From Neolewinella lacunae (GTDB taxonomy: Bacteria; Bacteroidota; Bacteroidia; Chitinophagales; Saprospiraceae): 60,585 nucleotides of DNA. A model generated the notes under the pieces. It did no database searches and was not told where the DNA came from. It was given only the letters and a program-made list of their open reading frames with translations. Location: contig NZ_JACSIT010000141.1 of NCBI RefSeq assembly GCF_014349155.1, forward strand, positions 1 through 60,585. The letters run 5' to 3'. Shown here in pieces: positions 51,357 to 60,268 of this stretch; position 1 is the first letter of the stretch; every line of letters begins with the position of its first letter. Made by a program: the position numbers and the translations under genes.

Positions 51357-52349
51357 AACAGGAAGGCTTCATCGGCGTAGACCTCGCGCATTTCTTCGAG
51401 GGTGGCGAAGAGGGTGGCGGGTTCGAACTCGCTGACCAGCGTTTTACGGTATTCCTTGATGCCGGGCAGGCCCCGGAAGTAGTTGGTGTAGTGGCGGCGC
51501 ATTTCGAGCACGCCCAGCTTATCCCCTTTCCAGTCGATGCTCCGCTCCAGGTGCTCGCGGGCGGCGGCCACCCGTTCGTCGATGGTGGGCGGGGGGAGCA
51601 GGGTACCGGTGGCGAAGTAGTGCTTGATCTCCCGGAAGATCCAGGGGTAACCGATGGCGGCACGGCCAATCATGATGCCATCCACGCCATAGCGTTGCCG
51701 GTAGGCTTCGGCCTTCTGCGGGCTGTCAATGTCTCCGTTACCGAAAATGGGAATGCTGATGCGGGGGTTTTCCTTGATGCGGCCAATCAGCGTCCAGTCC
51801 GCCTCCCCTTTGTACATCTGCTGGCGGGTGCGGCCGTGGATGGAAAGGGCCTTGATGCCCACGTCTTGCAGGCGTTCGGCTACTTCCTCGATGTACTTCG
51901 TGTTATCGTCCCAGCCCAGGCGGGTTTTTACGGTGACGGGGAGCTTGGTGCGCTCTACGATGGCCTTGGTGAGGGCAACCATCTTGGGGATGTCTTGCAA
52001 AATGCCCGCACCAGCGCCTTTGCAGGTGACTTTTTTGACGGGGCAGCCGAAGTTGATGTCGAGCAATTCCGGTTGGGCTTCTTCAACGATGTCGGCGGCC
52101 TGGACCATGCTCTCCAGGTTGGCTCCGAAGATCTGGATGCCAATGGGGCGCTCGTAGTCGTAGATATCGAGCTTGGCCACACTCTTATCGGCGTCGCGGA
52201 TGAGGCCCTCGACGCTGATGAACTCGGTGTACAGCAGGTCGCAGCCCTGCCCCTTGCAGAGGGCACGGAAGGGGGGGGTCGCTGACGTCTTCCATCGGGG
52301 CCAGCAGCAGGGGAAATTCCCCCAGTTCGATGTCGGCTATTTTTACCAT
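51353..52349 (-). pseudogene. dusB: tRNA-dihydrouridine synthase, split by a frameshift
   Basis: Together two frames give a normal-length Dus flavoenzyme, which reduces uridines in tRNA D-loops. Frame 1 (52349 down to about 52280) reads VKIADIELGEFPLLLAPMEDVSDPP; the rest, from IYDYERPIGIQIFGANLESM to the end, is in a second frame with the catalytic Cys region LLDINFGCPVKKVTCKGAGAG, TVKTRLGWDD, HGRTRQQMYKG and IGRAAIGYPWIF. The break is at a run of eight C (minus strand; 52271-52278). Seven would restore DPPFRALCKGQGCDLLYTEF. It could be a sequencing error or a true homopolymer frameshift. A TATCTTTG promoter is at 52430-52437. Confidence 0.88.
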
Positions 52350-52412
52350 GGGCAGTACCCTTCTGATTCGCTGATGAACGCCGGCCGCCCCCCGGTAGTT
52401 TGCCGGGATGTT

Positions 52413-52516
52413 GGGCGCGGCCGCAGGTGCAAAGATAAGGACGGAGGAGATAGCCTGGCCAAACCGCCGTCCATTGCCTGTTTTTAACGCCCTTGCCAGC
52501 ACCTGCGTCCGCGCCC
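52413..52516. repeat. Inverted pair of 18-mers, 104 bp span, overlapping dusB promoter
   Basis: A reverse perfect copy (52413-52430) and a forward copy (52499-52516, one mismatch) bracket 68 bp in the divergent dusB-sigma factor spacer. The last base of the left copy is the first base of the dusB -7 box (caaagata, 52430-52437). Its span is almost the same as that of the pair at 26311-26413. Confidence 0.8.
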
Positions 52517-52618
52517 CCATACATGAAAAAAAAGTGGATAAATGCGTAACACCGGCTTTTGCGGGGCCATAGAGCACTGTAACCACGATGGTGGCAACAA
52601 ATTGGCGGCTGAAAGCGC

Positions 52619-52626
52619 TACTTTTG
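52619..52626 (+). promoter_or_regulatory. Sigma factor gene promoter (TACTTTTG)
   Basis: An exact TAnnTTTG match, 25 bp before the GTG start. Confidence 0.55.
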
Positions 52627-52651
52627 GGCAACGACACTAAATTATTGCTCC

Positions 52652-53239
52652 GTGGAAGTGAAGGAAACGCCCCAAGAAGACACTGCCCTGTTCGACGCCA
52701 TCCGCTCCGGAAGGCACGAACTGCTCGATGAACTCTACGTTCGCCACCGGGCGGCGTTCCTGACTTACGCCCAGCGGCAGCTCTTCGCCACGGAGGAGGA
52801 CGCCGCCGATTGCTTTCAGGACGCGGTCATTGCCTTCTACAAAAACATCGTCAGCGGGCGGCTTACGGAGCTGACTTGCGGCATCCGCACCTACTTGTTT
52901 GCCGTGGGCAAGCGCATGGTGTACCGCCGCAACCAGCAACGCCACCGGGAGATGCCGACGGACCCCGACGCGGGACTGGGCCTGGGCAACGACCCCAGCA
53001 GCGAGCTGGACCTGAGCCTGCTCAACCGCTTCGACCAAGACCACGACCGGGCCTTGCTGGCCCACGGCATCGCCAAGCTGGGCGAAACCTGCCAGCAAAT
53101 CCTCACCCTCTTTTACTACCACCACTACCCGATAGAAAGTATCCAGAGTACCCTTAATTTAAGCTCTCCCGGTGCTACGCGGATCAAAAAGATGCGCTGT
53201 TTGGACCAATTGAAAACGATTTTACTTCCCCAGTCTTAG
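52652..53239 (+). CDS. ECF-like RNA polymerase sigma factor
   Basis: 195 residues starting at GTG. Region 2 reads LLDELYVRHRAAFLTYAQRQLFATEEDAADCFQDAVIAFYKNI with the DxFQDxxxxFY core; region 4 is LLAHGIAKLGETCQQILTLFYYHHYPIESIQSTLNLSSPGATRIKKMRCLDQL, a helix-turn-helix for the -35 element. It belongs to the Bacteroidota branch of small sigma-70 factors. The next gene is a membrane protein of anti-sigma layout 96 bp downstream, so the two likely form a regulatory pair. Confidence 0.88.
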   Translation: MEVKETPQEDTALFDAIRSGRHELLDELYVRHRAAFLTYAQRQLFATEEDAADCFQDAVIAFYKNIVSGRLTELTCGIRTYLFAVGKRMVYRRNQQRHREMPTDPDAGLGLGNDPSSELDLSLLNRFDQDHDRALLAHGIAKLGETCQQILTLFYYHHYPIESIQSTLNLSSPGATRIKKMRCLDQLKTILLPQS

Positions 53240-53335
53240 GCAAGAGCACCAGGGGATTCTCGCGGCACTTTTCACGTGCGTTTCGCCCCCTGGGGCCGCG
53301 GGGAGACCAACGTGCCCGCCGTTAATTTCAGGATA

Positions 53336-54106
53336 ATGAGCAAAGAAGAAACACAAGGTCGCATCGACGATTATCTGCTCGGCCGCGCCAGCCGGGAGGA
53401 GCGCCGGGAGCTCGAAGCGGAAATCACCCGCAATGCCGACCTGAGCCAGGAGCTGGCCGCTACTGAGCGGGCCATCGCGGCCATTGAGCTGGCCGAAGAC
53501 CGCGCCCTGAAGGCCCGTCTGCAGCGGCTGGAAGCCTCCCTGCAAGGGGCGGGGACGGCGGAGACGGGGGCCAGGGTTGCCCCGCTCGTCCCCCGCCGCC
53601 GGGTGTTGCGCCTGCTGGCCTTTGCCGCCAGCTTTTTGCTGGTGCTGACGCTGGCCTGGTTTACCCTCCTCCGCCCGGACGCTAACCAGGACCCCGCCCA
53701 ATTGGCCATGGCCGAGTTCAAGGCTTACCCCAACATCGCCTACGTAATTGAGCGGGGGGGAACGGAAGAGCCCCCGGAAGCGGCGGCTTACCTGGCCTAC
53801 GAAGCGGGAGACTACGCCACCGCCGCCCAGCGCTTTGCCCAGTTGCCCGGCAGCGCCGTGCAGCAATTTTACCTGGGCCAGAGCTTGCTGGGCAGCGAAG
53901 ACTTCGTCGGGGCCGCCCGCGCCCTGGGGCCATTGACCGTTGACCCGGACTTCAACCTGGCCGCCGAAGCCGCCTACTACCTGGCCCTGGCCCAACTCGG
54001 CAGCGGAGACCCCGCAGCGGCCATCGTCACCCTGGAATACATCGTCGGCACCCCCGAGCATCCTTACCTGGCCGAAGCCCAAAAACTGCTGGAACAACTG
54101 CAGTAA
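53336..54106 (+). CDS. Putative anti-sigma-like TM protein with TPR-type C-terminus
   Basis: 256 residues: a short cytosolic N-terminal segment (EETQGRIDDYLLGRASREERRELEAEITRNADLSQELAATERAI) typical of the sigma-binding part of Bacteroidota anti-sigma-like proteins, one TM helix (VLRLLAFAASFLLVLTLAWFTLL, about 88-110), then three TPR-like helical repeats outside (AAYLAYEAGDYATAAQRFAQLPGSAVQQFYLGQSLLGSEDFVGAARAL, AAYYLALAQLGSGDPAAAIVTLEYI). No zinc-finger motif. The start at 53336 is taken from the conserved N-terminus. Function inferred from position after the sigma factor gene. Confidence 0.72.
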   Translation: MSKEETQGRIDDYLLGRASREERRELEAEITRNADLSQELAATERAIAAIELAEDRALKARLQRLEASLQGAGTAETGARVAPLVPRRRVLRLLAFAASFLLVLTLAWFTLLRPDANQDPAQLAMAEFKAYPNIAYVIERGGTEEPPEAAAYLAYEAGDYATAAQRFAQLPGSAVQQFYLGQSLLGSEDFVGAARALGPLTVDPDFNLAAEAAYYLALAQLGSGDPAAAIVTLEYIVGTPEHPYLAEAQKLLEQLQ

Positions 54107-54218
54107 AGGGAGGAAAGGAGGAAAAGAGTAAAGGGTAATGGGGGCTACAGCAGGCTAAAAAACAGCCTATATATCCACCTGCAATACCAAAATTTCCGCA
54201 TCCGCAGGCCGGGGCCGT

Positions 54219-54226
54219 ATCTTGCG
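54219..54226 (+). promoter_or_regulatory. Promoter box of folB (TATCTTGC)
   Basis: A near match to TATCTTTG ending 3 bp before the folB ATG, again implying a leaderless or nearly leaderless transcript. Confidence 0.45.
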
Positions 54227-54229
54227 GCG

Positions 54230-55000
54230 ATGACCGCTAAAATCGGACTAGAAGACGTACGCTTTTACGCTCCCCACGGGTTCTTCAAGGAAGAGCACCT
54301 GATGGGCAACGAGTTTCGTATTGATGTGGAGGTAGAAGCCTCCATCACCGGTGCCGCGCAGGAAGACGACCTGGGCGGCACGGTCAACTACGCCACCATC
54401 TACTACCTCCTGCAGGCTGAGATGAAAAAGCCCACCCAACTGCTCGAAGCGCTGGCCTACCGCATGGCCAACCGGATCATGAACCAGTTTGAGTCGGTCC
54501 TTTCTGTCCACCTGCGGCTGCGCAAGATCAATCCTCCGCTGGGCGGGTCAGTGGGCGCGGCCGTGGTGGAAGTAAACCTGGGAGGGAGCCGGACCGGCGG
54601 CCTGGGCGGCGGGCAGCCCGGCCGGCAGGATACCTTCGAAGACCCCGCTCCCCGGGGCGGCTACGACGGCTTTTCCGGCGGCTACCCCAAATCCGACAGC
54701 CTCGACGGGGGATTCGCGGCCGGCGGGCTCAGCGGCATCACCCCCAAGAAAACTCCGCCTCCCATCCCCGCCCCCCTGCCCGCCGATGCCTTCGACGACG
54801 AGGACGACGACGAGGATTTTGACGATGACTTCGACGACGATGAACTCGCCGCCCTGGGAGGGGATGACGACGACGACGGATTCGAAGGATTCGACGACGA
54901 CGATGACTTCGATGACGACGACTTCGACAATATGGACTGGGACAGCATGGACTTTGGTGATATGAACTTCCCCGATTTCGACCCCGACGATTTCAAGTAA
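54230..55000 (+). CDS. folB: Dihydroneopterin aldolase with Asp-rich C-terminal tail
   Basis: Residues 1-118 are a complete FolB (IGLEDVRFYAPHGFFKEEHLMGNEFRIDVEVEA, GTVNYATIYYLLQAEM, TQLLEALAYRMANRIM, SVHLRLRKINPPLGGSVGAAVVEV), including the general-base region KINPP, which cleaves dihydroneopterin for folate synthesis. The usual enzyme ends there. Here ~138 residues follow: a Gly-rich stretch, a Pro-rich stretch (KKTPPPIPAPLPAD) and a final ~70 residues made mostly of Asp with Phe and Gly (for example FDDDFDDDELAALGG, DDDDDFDDDDFDNMDWDS). The tail is probably disordered and strongly acidic; its role is unknown. Confidence 0.92.
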   Translation: MTAKIGLEDVRFYAPHGFFKEEHLMGNEFRIDVEVEASITGAAQEDDLGGTVNYATIYYLLQAEMKKPTQLLEALAYRMANRIMNQFESVLSVHLRLRKINPPLGGSVGAAVVEVNLGGSRTGGLGGGQPGRQDTFEDPAPRGGYDGFSGGYPKSDSLDGGFAAGGLSGITPKKTPPPIPAPLPADAFDDEDDDEDFDDDFDDDELAALGGDDDDDGFEGFDDDDDFDDDDFDNMDWDSMDFGDMNFPDFDPDDFK

Positions 55001-55136
55001 ACTCCCGCTCCCACCATAGAACAACGCACATGGTACTGGCGAAAACCAGGCGGTAAAAAGCACGCTTCTTCATCAGTTTAAAGTAAAGTATTACATTTGT
55101 AGTACTAAACCCCGCCGGGGTGGCGTTTGTCGTTTC
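55001..55136. other. folB-dsbD spacer with a GC hairpin
   Basis: accccgccggggt near 55110-55122 may form a small 3' hairpin for folB. A TACATTTG box (55092-55099) precedes it. No gene. Confidence 0.4.
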
Positions 55137-55144
55137 TATCTTTG
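55137..55144 (+). promoter_or_regulatory. dsbD promoter (TATCTTTG)
   Basis: A perfect TATCTTTG, 22 bp before the ATG at 55167; it argues against the in-frame GTG at 55155. Confidence 0.6.
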
Positions 55145-55166
55145 CCTTATTAAAGTGCTTTCCAAC

Positions 55167-57818
55167 ATGTTGCGTCCTTTACTGCTCTTGTTTTTTGCCT
55201 TCGGCAGCGCGGCGCTGCTGGCGCAATTTGCCAGCCCCATCCGCTGGGAATTCAGCTACGAGCGGGTGCAGGGGGATGAGTTCCGGCTCATCGCCAAAGC
55301 CTCGGCCGAAGCGGGCTGGGCCATCTACAGCCAGTATACGCCAGACGGGGGGCCGATCCCCACCTCATTTATGTGGACTAAGGGCAAGCATTTTGAGCTG
55401 GTGGGCAAATCCGAAGAAAAAGGACACCGCAAGAGCGGGATGGACGAAATGTTTGGCGTGGAGGTCATCAAATTCCTCAGCGACGAGCCCACGTACTTCA
55501 CCCAGCGCGTGGTGGTGAAAGACTACGCCACGCCGATTGAAGTGGCGGTGGAATACATGTGCTGCGACGACGAGCAGTGCCTGCCCCCGACGGATGTGGT
55601 GCACTCTTTTGTCTTACCCCCGTCGGGACCCCGGCAGGGGGCCAATACCTCCACCGCTGCCCCCGGCGCCGTTGCTGGGGCTGGCGATAATAGCGGCAAT
55701 CCCGGGACGGGGAACGCTGGCAGCCAGACCTCCTCTGCTCCTCGTTCCGATCTCCCCCCTTCGGGGGGCCTGGGGGGAGCACCTGCGGCCGCGCCCTATA
55801 CCCCTACTACGCCCTTGGCCATCCATACGGCCGTGGGCACCGCCGCTACTGCCGATGACCCGGTAAGCTGGGTCTTCACCGCCGAGCAGTTGGCCCCCAA
55901 CCAGTACCGCCTGCGCATGACCGGCAATATGCGGGAGGGTTGGACGATGTACAGCAAAGACGTGGACCCCGACCCCGGGGCCATTCCCACTGAGTTTTTC
56001 GTCAAAACCACCGACGGCGTCACCACCCTGGGCCCAGTGGAAGAGATCAGCGCCACGCTGAAGGTCAAGTACGACAAAGTCTGGGGTGCCGACATGGCCA
56101 AAATCGAAGGCGGCAATGTGGTGTACCAACAAACGGTGGCCCTGAACGGGGCGAAAATGTTGGAAGGCTACGTCTATTACCAGACCTGCGACGATGAGAT
56201 GTGCTTTCCCCCCAAGGAAGTGCCTTTCACCCTCGACCTGAGCGGACCAACGCCCGTGGCCAGCGTTGATGGTCTTACTGGCCAGGCATCCAGCGGCGGC
56301 GGGGCCAGCGTTTTGCCCGCCAACGAACTGGGCATTACCGTAGCTTTCGATCCTGCGCCGGTGGGCACCTGCAGTGAGGGTGAGGAAGTTACGGCCGGGC
56401 AGGGGATGTGGACGATCTTCGGCCTCGGCTTCATCGGGGGGCTTTTTGCGATGCTGATGCCCTGCATTTTCCCGATGATTCCGCTCACCGTCAGCTTTTT
56501 TACCAAGAGCGGGGGCACGCGCGCAGAGGGTATTCGCCGGGCCAGCCTTTACGGGTTTTTCATCTTCCTGATTTACGTGCTGCTGAGTTTGCCCTTTCAC
56601 CTGTTGGATGGGCTGGACCCCGGCATTCTCAATACCATTGCGAGCAGTGTACCGCTCAACGTAGCTTTTTTCCTGATCTTCCTGTTCTTTGCCGGCAGCT
56701 TTTTCGGCTTCTACGAGCTGACGCTGCCCGAAAGCTGGAGCAACCGCGCCAGCCGCGCCGAAGGGGCCGGGGGCATCATCGGCATCTTTTTCATGGCCCT
56801 CACGCTGGCGCTGGTCAGTTTCAGCTGTACGGGTCCGATCCTGGGCAGTTTGCTGGTGGAGGCCGTCAGCGACGGGGCCTGGCCGCTCACGGCCGGCATG
56901 GCGGGCTTCGGGGTGGCGCTGGGCTTACCCTTTGCCCTCTTCGCCGCCTTCCCGGGCTTCCTCAACAATTTGCCCAAGAGCGGGGGCTGGCTCAACAGCG
57001 TGAAGGTGGTGCTGGGTTTTGTGGAGATTGCCCTGGCCTTCAAGTTCCTGTCGAATGCCGACCTGGTGGGCGAGTGGGACCTGCTGCGGATCGAGCCTTT
57101 TCTCCTCATCTGGATCCTTTGCGCGCTGGGCATTGCGGCCTACTTGTTTAAGCTCATCAGCTTTCCGCTCGACAGCAAAAAGCGGAAGATCGGCGTCATT
57201 GGCGGCGTGGTGGGCGGTGCGGGCATCGCCTTTACGGCTTACTTGCTCCTCGGCCTGACCACGAGCAGCGAGACGGGCACTTACCGCAACCTCAGCCTGC
57301 TGAGTGGCATTGCCCCGCCGGTTTGCTACAACTACTTCCTGCCCTGCGATGCAACCCGTAACATCACCCCTTTCAAGAACCTGGAGGAAGGCCTCGCCTA
57401 CGCCCGCCAGGTGAACAAGCCCGTGATGCTCGATTTTACGGGCTACACCTGCGTCAACTGCCGGAAAATGGAGGAAAACGTCTGGACGGAAAACGAGGTG
57501 AAGCGCTACCTGACGGATGAGTACGTCATCATCAGCCTCTACACCGATGATCGTTCGGCCCTGCCCCCGGCCGAACACCGCGAAGTGCAGCGCCTCGATG
57601 GTTCCGGGCGCACGCTGCTGATCAACGAAGTGGGCAAGAAGTGGCACTATTTCCAGCAGACGGTCTACGCCCGCTCTTCGCAGCCCTACTACGTGCTGGT
57701 GAGCCCTGATGGCGTCACGCTCAACCCGCCGGTGGCCTACACGCCTGACGTGGAAGAGTACAAAAACTTCCTGGCCTGTGGCCTGAGCACCTACCAGCGG
57801 CTGGTGAGTAGTAAGTAA
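55167..57818 (+). CDS. dsbD: DsbD-type thiol:disulfide interchange protein
   Basis: 883 residues. Signal peptide (MLRPLLLLFFAFGSAALLAQ); two successive DsbD-alpha-like periplasmic domains (about 22-170 and 215-375, each with a paired-Cys end: YMCCDDEQCLPP and YQTCDDEMCFPP); eight hydrophobic helices (about 415-715) of the CcdA-like core with MPCIFPMIPLTVSFFTK and SFSCTGPILGSLL; and a C-terminal thioredoxin domain with YTCVNCRKME (Cys 762 and 765). It passes electrons from cytosolic thioredoxin to periplasmic partners. The duplicated alpha domain is separated by a composite repeat translated as LPPSGGLGGAPAAAP, so the repeat sits in a tolerant linker. Confidence 0.93.
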   Translation: MLRPLLLLFFAFGSAALLAQFASPIRWEFSYERVQGDEFRLIAKASAEAGWAIYSQYTPDGGPIPTSFMWTKGKHFELVGKSEEKGHRKSGMDEMFGVEVIKFLSDEPTYFTQRVVVKDYATPIEVAVEYMCCDDEQCLPPTDVVHSFVLPPSGPRQGANTSTAAPGAVAGAGDNSGNPGTGNAGSQTSSAPRSDLPPSGGLGGAPAAAPYTPTTPLAIHTAVGTAATADDPVSWVFTAEQLAPNQYRLRMTGNMREGWTMYSKDVDPDPGAIPTEFFVKTTDGVTTLGPVEEISATLKVKYDKVWGADMAKIEGGNVVYQQTVALNGAKMLEGYVYYQTCDDEMCFPPKEVPFTLDLSGPTPVASVDGLTGQASSGGGASVLPANELGITVAFDPAPVGTCSEGEEVTAGQGMWTIFGLGFIGGLFAMLMPCIFPMIPLTVSFFTKSGGTRAEGIRRASLYGFFIFLIYVLLSLPFHLLDGLDPGILNTIASSVPLNVAFFLIFLFFAGSFFGFYELTLPESWSNRASRAEGAGGIIGIFFMALTLALVSFSCTGPILGSLLVEAVSDGAWPLTAGMAGFGVALGLPFALFAAFPGFLNNLPKSGGWLNSVKVVLGFVEIALAFKFLSNADLVGEWDLLRIEPFLLIWILCALGIAAYLFKLISFPLDSKKRKIGVIGGVVGGAGIAFTAYLLLGLTTSSETGTYRNLSLLSGIAPPVCYNYFLPCDATRNITPFKNLEEGLAYARQVNKPVMLDFTGYTCVNCRKMEENVWTENEVKRYLTDEYVIISLYTDDRSALPPAEHREVQRLDGSGRTLLINEVGKKWHYFQQTVYARSSQPYYVLVSPDGVTLNPPVAYTPDVEEYKNFLACGLSTYQRLVSSK
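55751..55796 (+). repeat. Composite repeat inside the dsbD linker
   Basis: ctccccccttcggggggcctggggggag followed by a perfect 18-mer (55779-55796), encoding PPSGGLGGAPAAAP between the two alpha domains. Confidence 0.88.
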
Positions 57819-57830
57819 GCACGGTTCGTA

Positions 57831-57871
57831 GGGCGCGGCCGCAGGTGCTCCCCCCGGCCCCCGAAGGGGGA
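57831..57871 (-). repeat. Composite repeat between dsbD and the molybdoenzyme gene
   Basis: A perfect reverse 18-mer (57831-57848) followed by tccccccggcccccgaaggggga: the same composite in opposite orientation, 12 bp after the dsbD stop. Confidence 0.82.
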
Positions 57872-57916
57872 GAACGGGACGGGGAGCGGGGCAAGGCCGC
57901 ACGCCATGTTATGCCG

Positions 57917-57924
57917 TATCTTGG
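57917..57924 (+). promoter_or_regulatory. Promoter of the FdhF/YdeP-like gene (TATCTTGG)
   Basis: Seven of eight matches to TATCTTTG, 39 bp before the ATG. Confidence 0.45.
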
Positions 57925-57963
57925 CAGCTGCCCGCTGCGGCTTAAACGACAAACACTCCCCCC

Positions 57964-60252
57964 ATGCCCACCGAACTGACGCCGGAACGCCTGCACGACC
58001 TGGAACTTAAGGCCCGCTCCGCGCACGCCGCCGGCCTGCCCGCCCTGCGCTATTCCCTCCAGCACGTTGATGAGCACATGCACTACGGCGACGGCCTTCG
58101 GCTGCTGACCAAGTTGAACCAGAAAAATGGCTTCGATTGCCCGGGCTGCGCCTGGCCCGACCCCGACGACAGCCGCACGCCCGTAGCTGAGTACTGCGAA
58201 AACGGGGTGAAAGCCATTGCCGAGGAAGCGACCAGGCGGCGGGCAGACCCCGCCTTCTTCGCCCGCCACAGCATCGAGCAACTGGGGGAGATGACGGATT
58301 TTGAACTCGGCAAATCCGGCCGCATCACCCACCCGATGTACCTCGCGCCGGGGGCCAGCCACTACACGCCGGTGCCCTGGGAGGAGGCCTACCGGATCAT
58401 CGCCACCGAACTCAACGCGCTGGACAGCCCCGACGAAGCCATTTTTTACACCTCCGGCCGGGCCAGCAACGAGGCCGCTTTTCTCTACCAGCTCTTCGTC
58501 CGGCAGTACGGCACCAACAACCTCCCGGACTGCTCCAACATGTGCCACGAAAGCACCGGAACGGCCCTGGGCGAAGTCCTGGGCCTCGGCAAAGGCAGCG
58601 TAACGCTGGAAGACATTCACCAAGCTGACCTCATCATCTGCGTCGGGCAAAATCCCGGTACCAACCACCCGCGGATGCTGAGCGCCTTGGAAAAGTGCAA
58701 GGAAAACGGCGGCCGCATGATCAGCATCAACCCGCTGCCGGAGACGGGTTTGCTGAACTTCATCAATCCCCAGCGCCCCCTTAAAATCCTCACCGGAGGT
58801 ACGGCGCTGACGGATCTTTTCCTGCAAGTGCGGATCAACGAAGACCTGGCGCTCGTCAGGGCCATCTGTAAACTCCTGCTGGCCGCCGAGGCCAAAGCCC
58901 CCGGCAGGGTATTCGATCAGGATTTCATCGCTCAGCATACTTCTGGCTACGCAGCTTGGGTCCGGATGCTGGAGGAAACCGACCTGGAGGCTTGTCTGGC
59001 GGGCTGCGGCGTCACCCGCGCCGAAGCCGAGGAAGCCGCCGAAATGATCATCGCTTCGGAGCGCATCGTGCTCTGCTACGCCATGGGACTGACCCAGCAC
59101 GAAAACAGTGTGGACGTCATCAAGGAGATGGTGAATTTGCTCTTGTGCAAGGGCAGCATCGGTAAGCCCGGTGCGGGCATTTGTCCGGTCCGCGGCCACA
59201 GCAACGTGCAGGGCGACCGCACCGTCGGCATCTGGGAAAAACTCAAGCCGGAGTTTCGGGAGCGACTGCGCAGCCACTTCAACTTCGAACCGCCCGCCCG
59301 GGATGGCTTCGATGTGGTCAACAGCTGCAAGGCCATGACGGAGGGCCGGGCCAAAGTCTTCTTCGCCCTTGGCGGCAACTTCCTGTCGGCCACCCCCGAT
59401 ACGCTGTATACCGCCCGGGGACTGCGGCAGTGTGCCCTGACGGTACACGTTTCTACGAAGCCCAACCGCAGCCACGTCGTCCACGGAACCAAAGCGCTGA
59501 TCCTGCCCTGCCTCGGTCGGACGGAGATCGACCTACGGGCCAGCGGCGAACAGTTTGTCAGCTGTGAAAACTCGATGGGGGTAGTGCAGATGAGCAAGGG
59601 CGTCCTCGCGCCGGCCAGTGATCAACTCCGCAGCGAATGCGCCATCATCGCCGAACTGGCCCAAGCCACCCTGGACAGCAAAAGCACCGTTGATTGGTTG
59701 GAAATGGCCAACGACTACGACCAGATCCGCAACGCCATTGCCGCCTGTGTGCCGGGCTTCGAGCGCTACAACGAGCGGGTGCGCGAGCCCTCCGGCTTTT
59801 ACCTGCCCAATGGACCGCGCAACCGCCGCTTCGACACGCCCGATGGGAAGGCTCACTTCAGCACCTCCCCCGTCAGCCACCACACCCTGGAACCCGGGGA
59901 ATACCTGATGATGACCGTCAGGAGCCACGACCAGTACAACACGACCATATACGGTATGCACGACCGCTACCGGGGCATCCACAACGAACGCCGCGTCGTG
60001 ATGATGAACGAGGACGACCTGGCCGCCGCCAATTTGACGGCCGGAGACTGCGTAGACCTGAGCAGCAGCTACGACGGCGAAACGCGGCACGCCCGCCTTT
60101 TTCGCGTGGTTGCCTACCCCATTCCCCGGGGCAATGTGGCGACTTATTTTCCCGAAGCGAACGTGCTGGTGCCCATTTCCCGCACGGCTAGGGGGAGTAA
60201 TACGCCGATTAGTAAATCTGTGCGGGTTAAAATATATTTGCACCAGAAATGA
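57964..60252 (+). CDS. FdhF/YdeP family molybdopterin oxidoreductase
   Basis: A 762-residue single-subunit molybdopterin enzyme. The N-terminus carries NGFDCPGCAWPDPDD...AEYCENGVKAIAEEAT, the YdeP signature with three Cys instead of the four-Cys cluster of classical formate dehydrogenases. The body has the usual molybdopterin landmarks (ILKTGG-type ILTGGTAL, YTSGRASNEAAFLYQLFVRQYGTNNLPDCSNMCHESTG, ICVGQNPGTNHPRML, GNFLSATPDT), and the C-terminal dinucleotide-binding domain contains EYLMMTVRSHDQYNTTIYG and NVATYFPEANVLVPIS. The substrate of this branch is uncertain; E. coli YdeP is linked to acid resistance. Monocistronic. Confidence 0.92.
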   Translation: MPTELTPERLHDLELKARSAHAAGLPALRYSLQHVDEHMHYGDGLRLLTKLNQKNGFDCPGCAWPDPDDSRTPVAEYCENGVKAIAEEATRRRADPAFFARHSIEQLGEMTDFELGKSGRITHPMYLAPGASHYTPVPWEEAYRIIATELNALDSPDEAIFYTSGRASNEAAFLYQLFVRQYGTNNLPDCSNMCHESTGTALGEVLGLGKGSVTLEDIHQADLIICVGQNPGTNHPRMLSALEKCKENGGRMISINPLPETGLLNFINPQRPLKILTGGTALTDLFLQVRINEDLALVRAICKLLLAAEAKAPGRVFDQDFIAQHTSGYAAWVRMLEETDLEACLAGCGVTRAEAEEAAEMIIASERIVLCYAMGLTQHENSVDVIKEMVNLLLCKGSIGKPGAGICPVRGHSNVQGDRTVGIWEKLKPEFRERLRSHFNFEPPARDGFDVVNSCKAMTEGRAKVFFALGGNFLSATPDTLYTARGLRQCALTVHVSTKPNRSHVVHGTKALILPCLGRTEIDLRASGEQFVSCENSMGVVQMSKGVLAPASDQLRSECAIIAELAQATLDSKSTVDWLEMANDYDQIRNAIAACVPGFERYNERVREPSGFYLPNGPRNRRFDTPDGKAHFSTSPVSHHTLEPGEYLMMTVRSHDQYNTTIYGMHDRYRGIHNERRVVMMNEDDLAAANLTAGDCVDLSSSYDGETRHARLFRVVAYPIPRGNVATYFPEANVLVPISRTARGSNTPISKSVRVKIYLHQK

Positions 60253-60268
60253 GGCCCGGCCTCACTTT

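Noticed and set aside
57721..59484. 587-codon minus-strand frame opposite the molybdoenzyme
   Set aside because: Antisense shadow of a well-supported gene; no recognisable domain.
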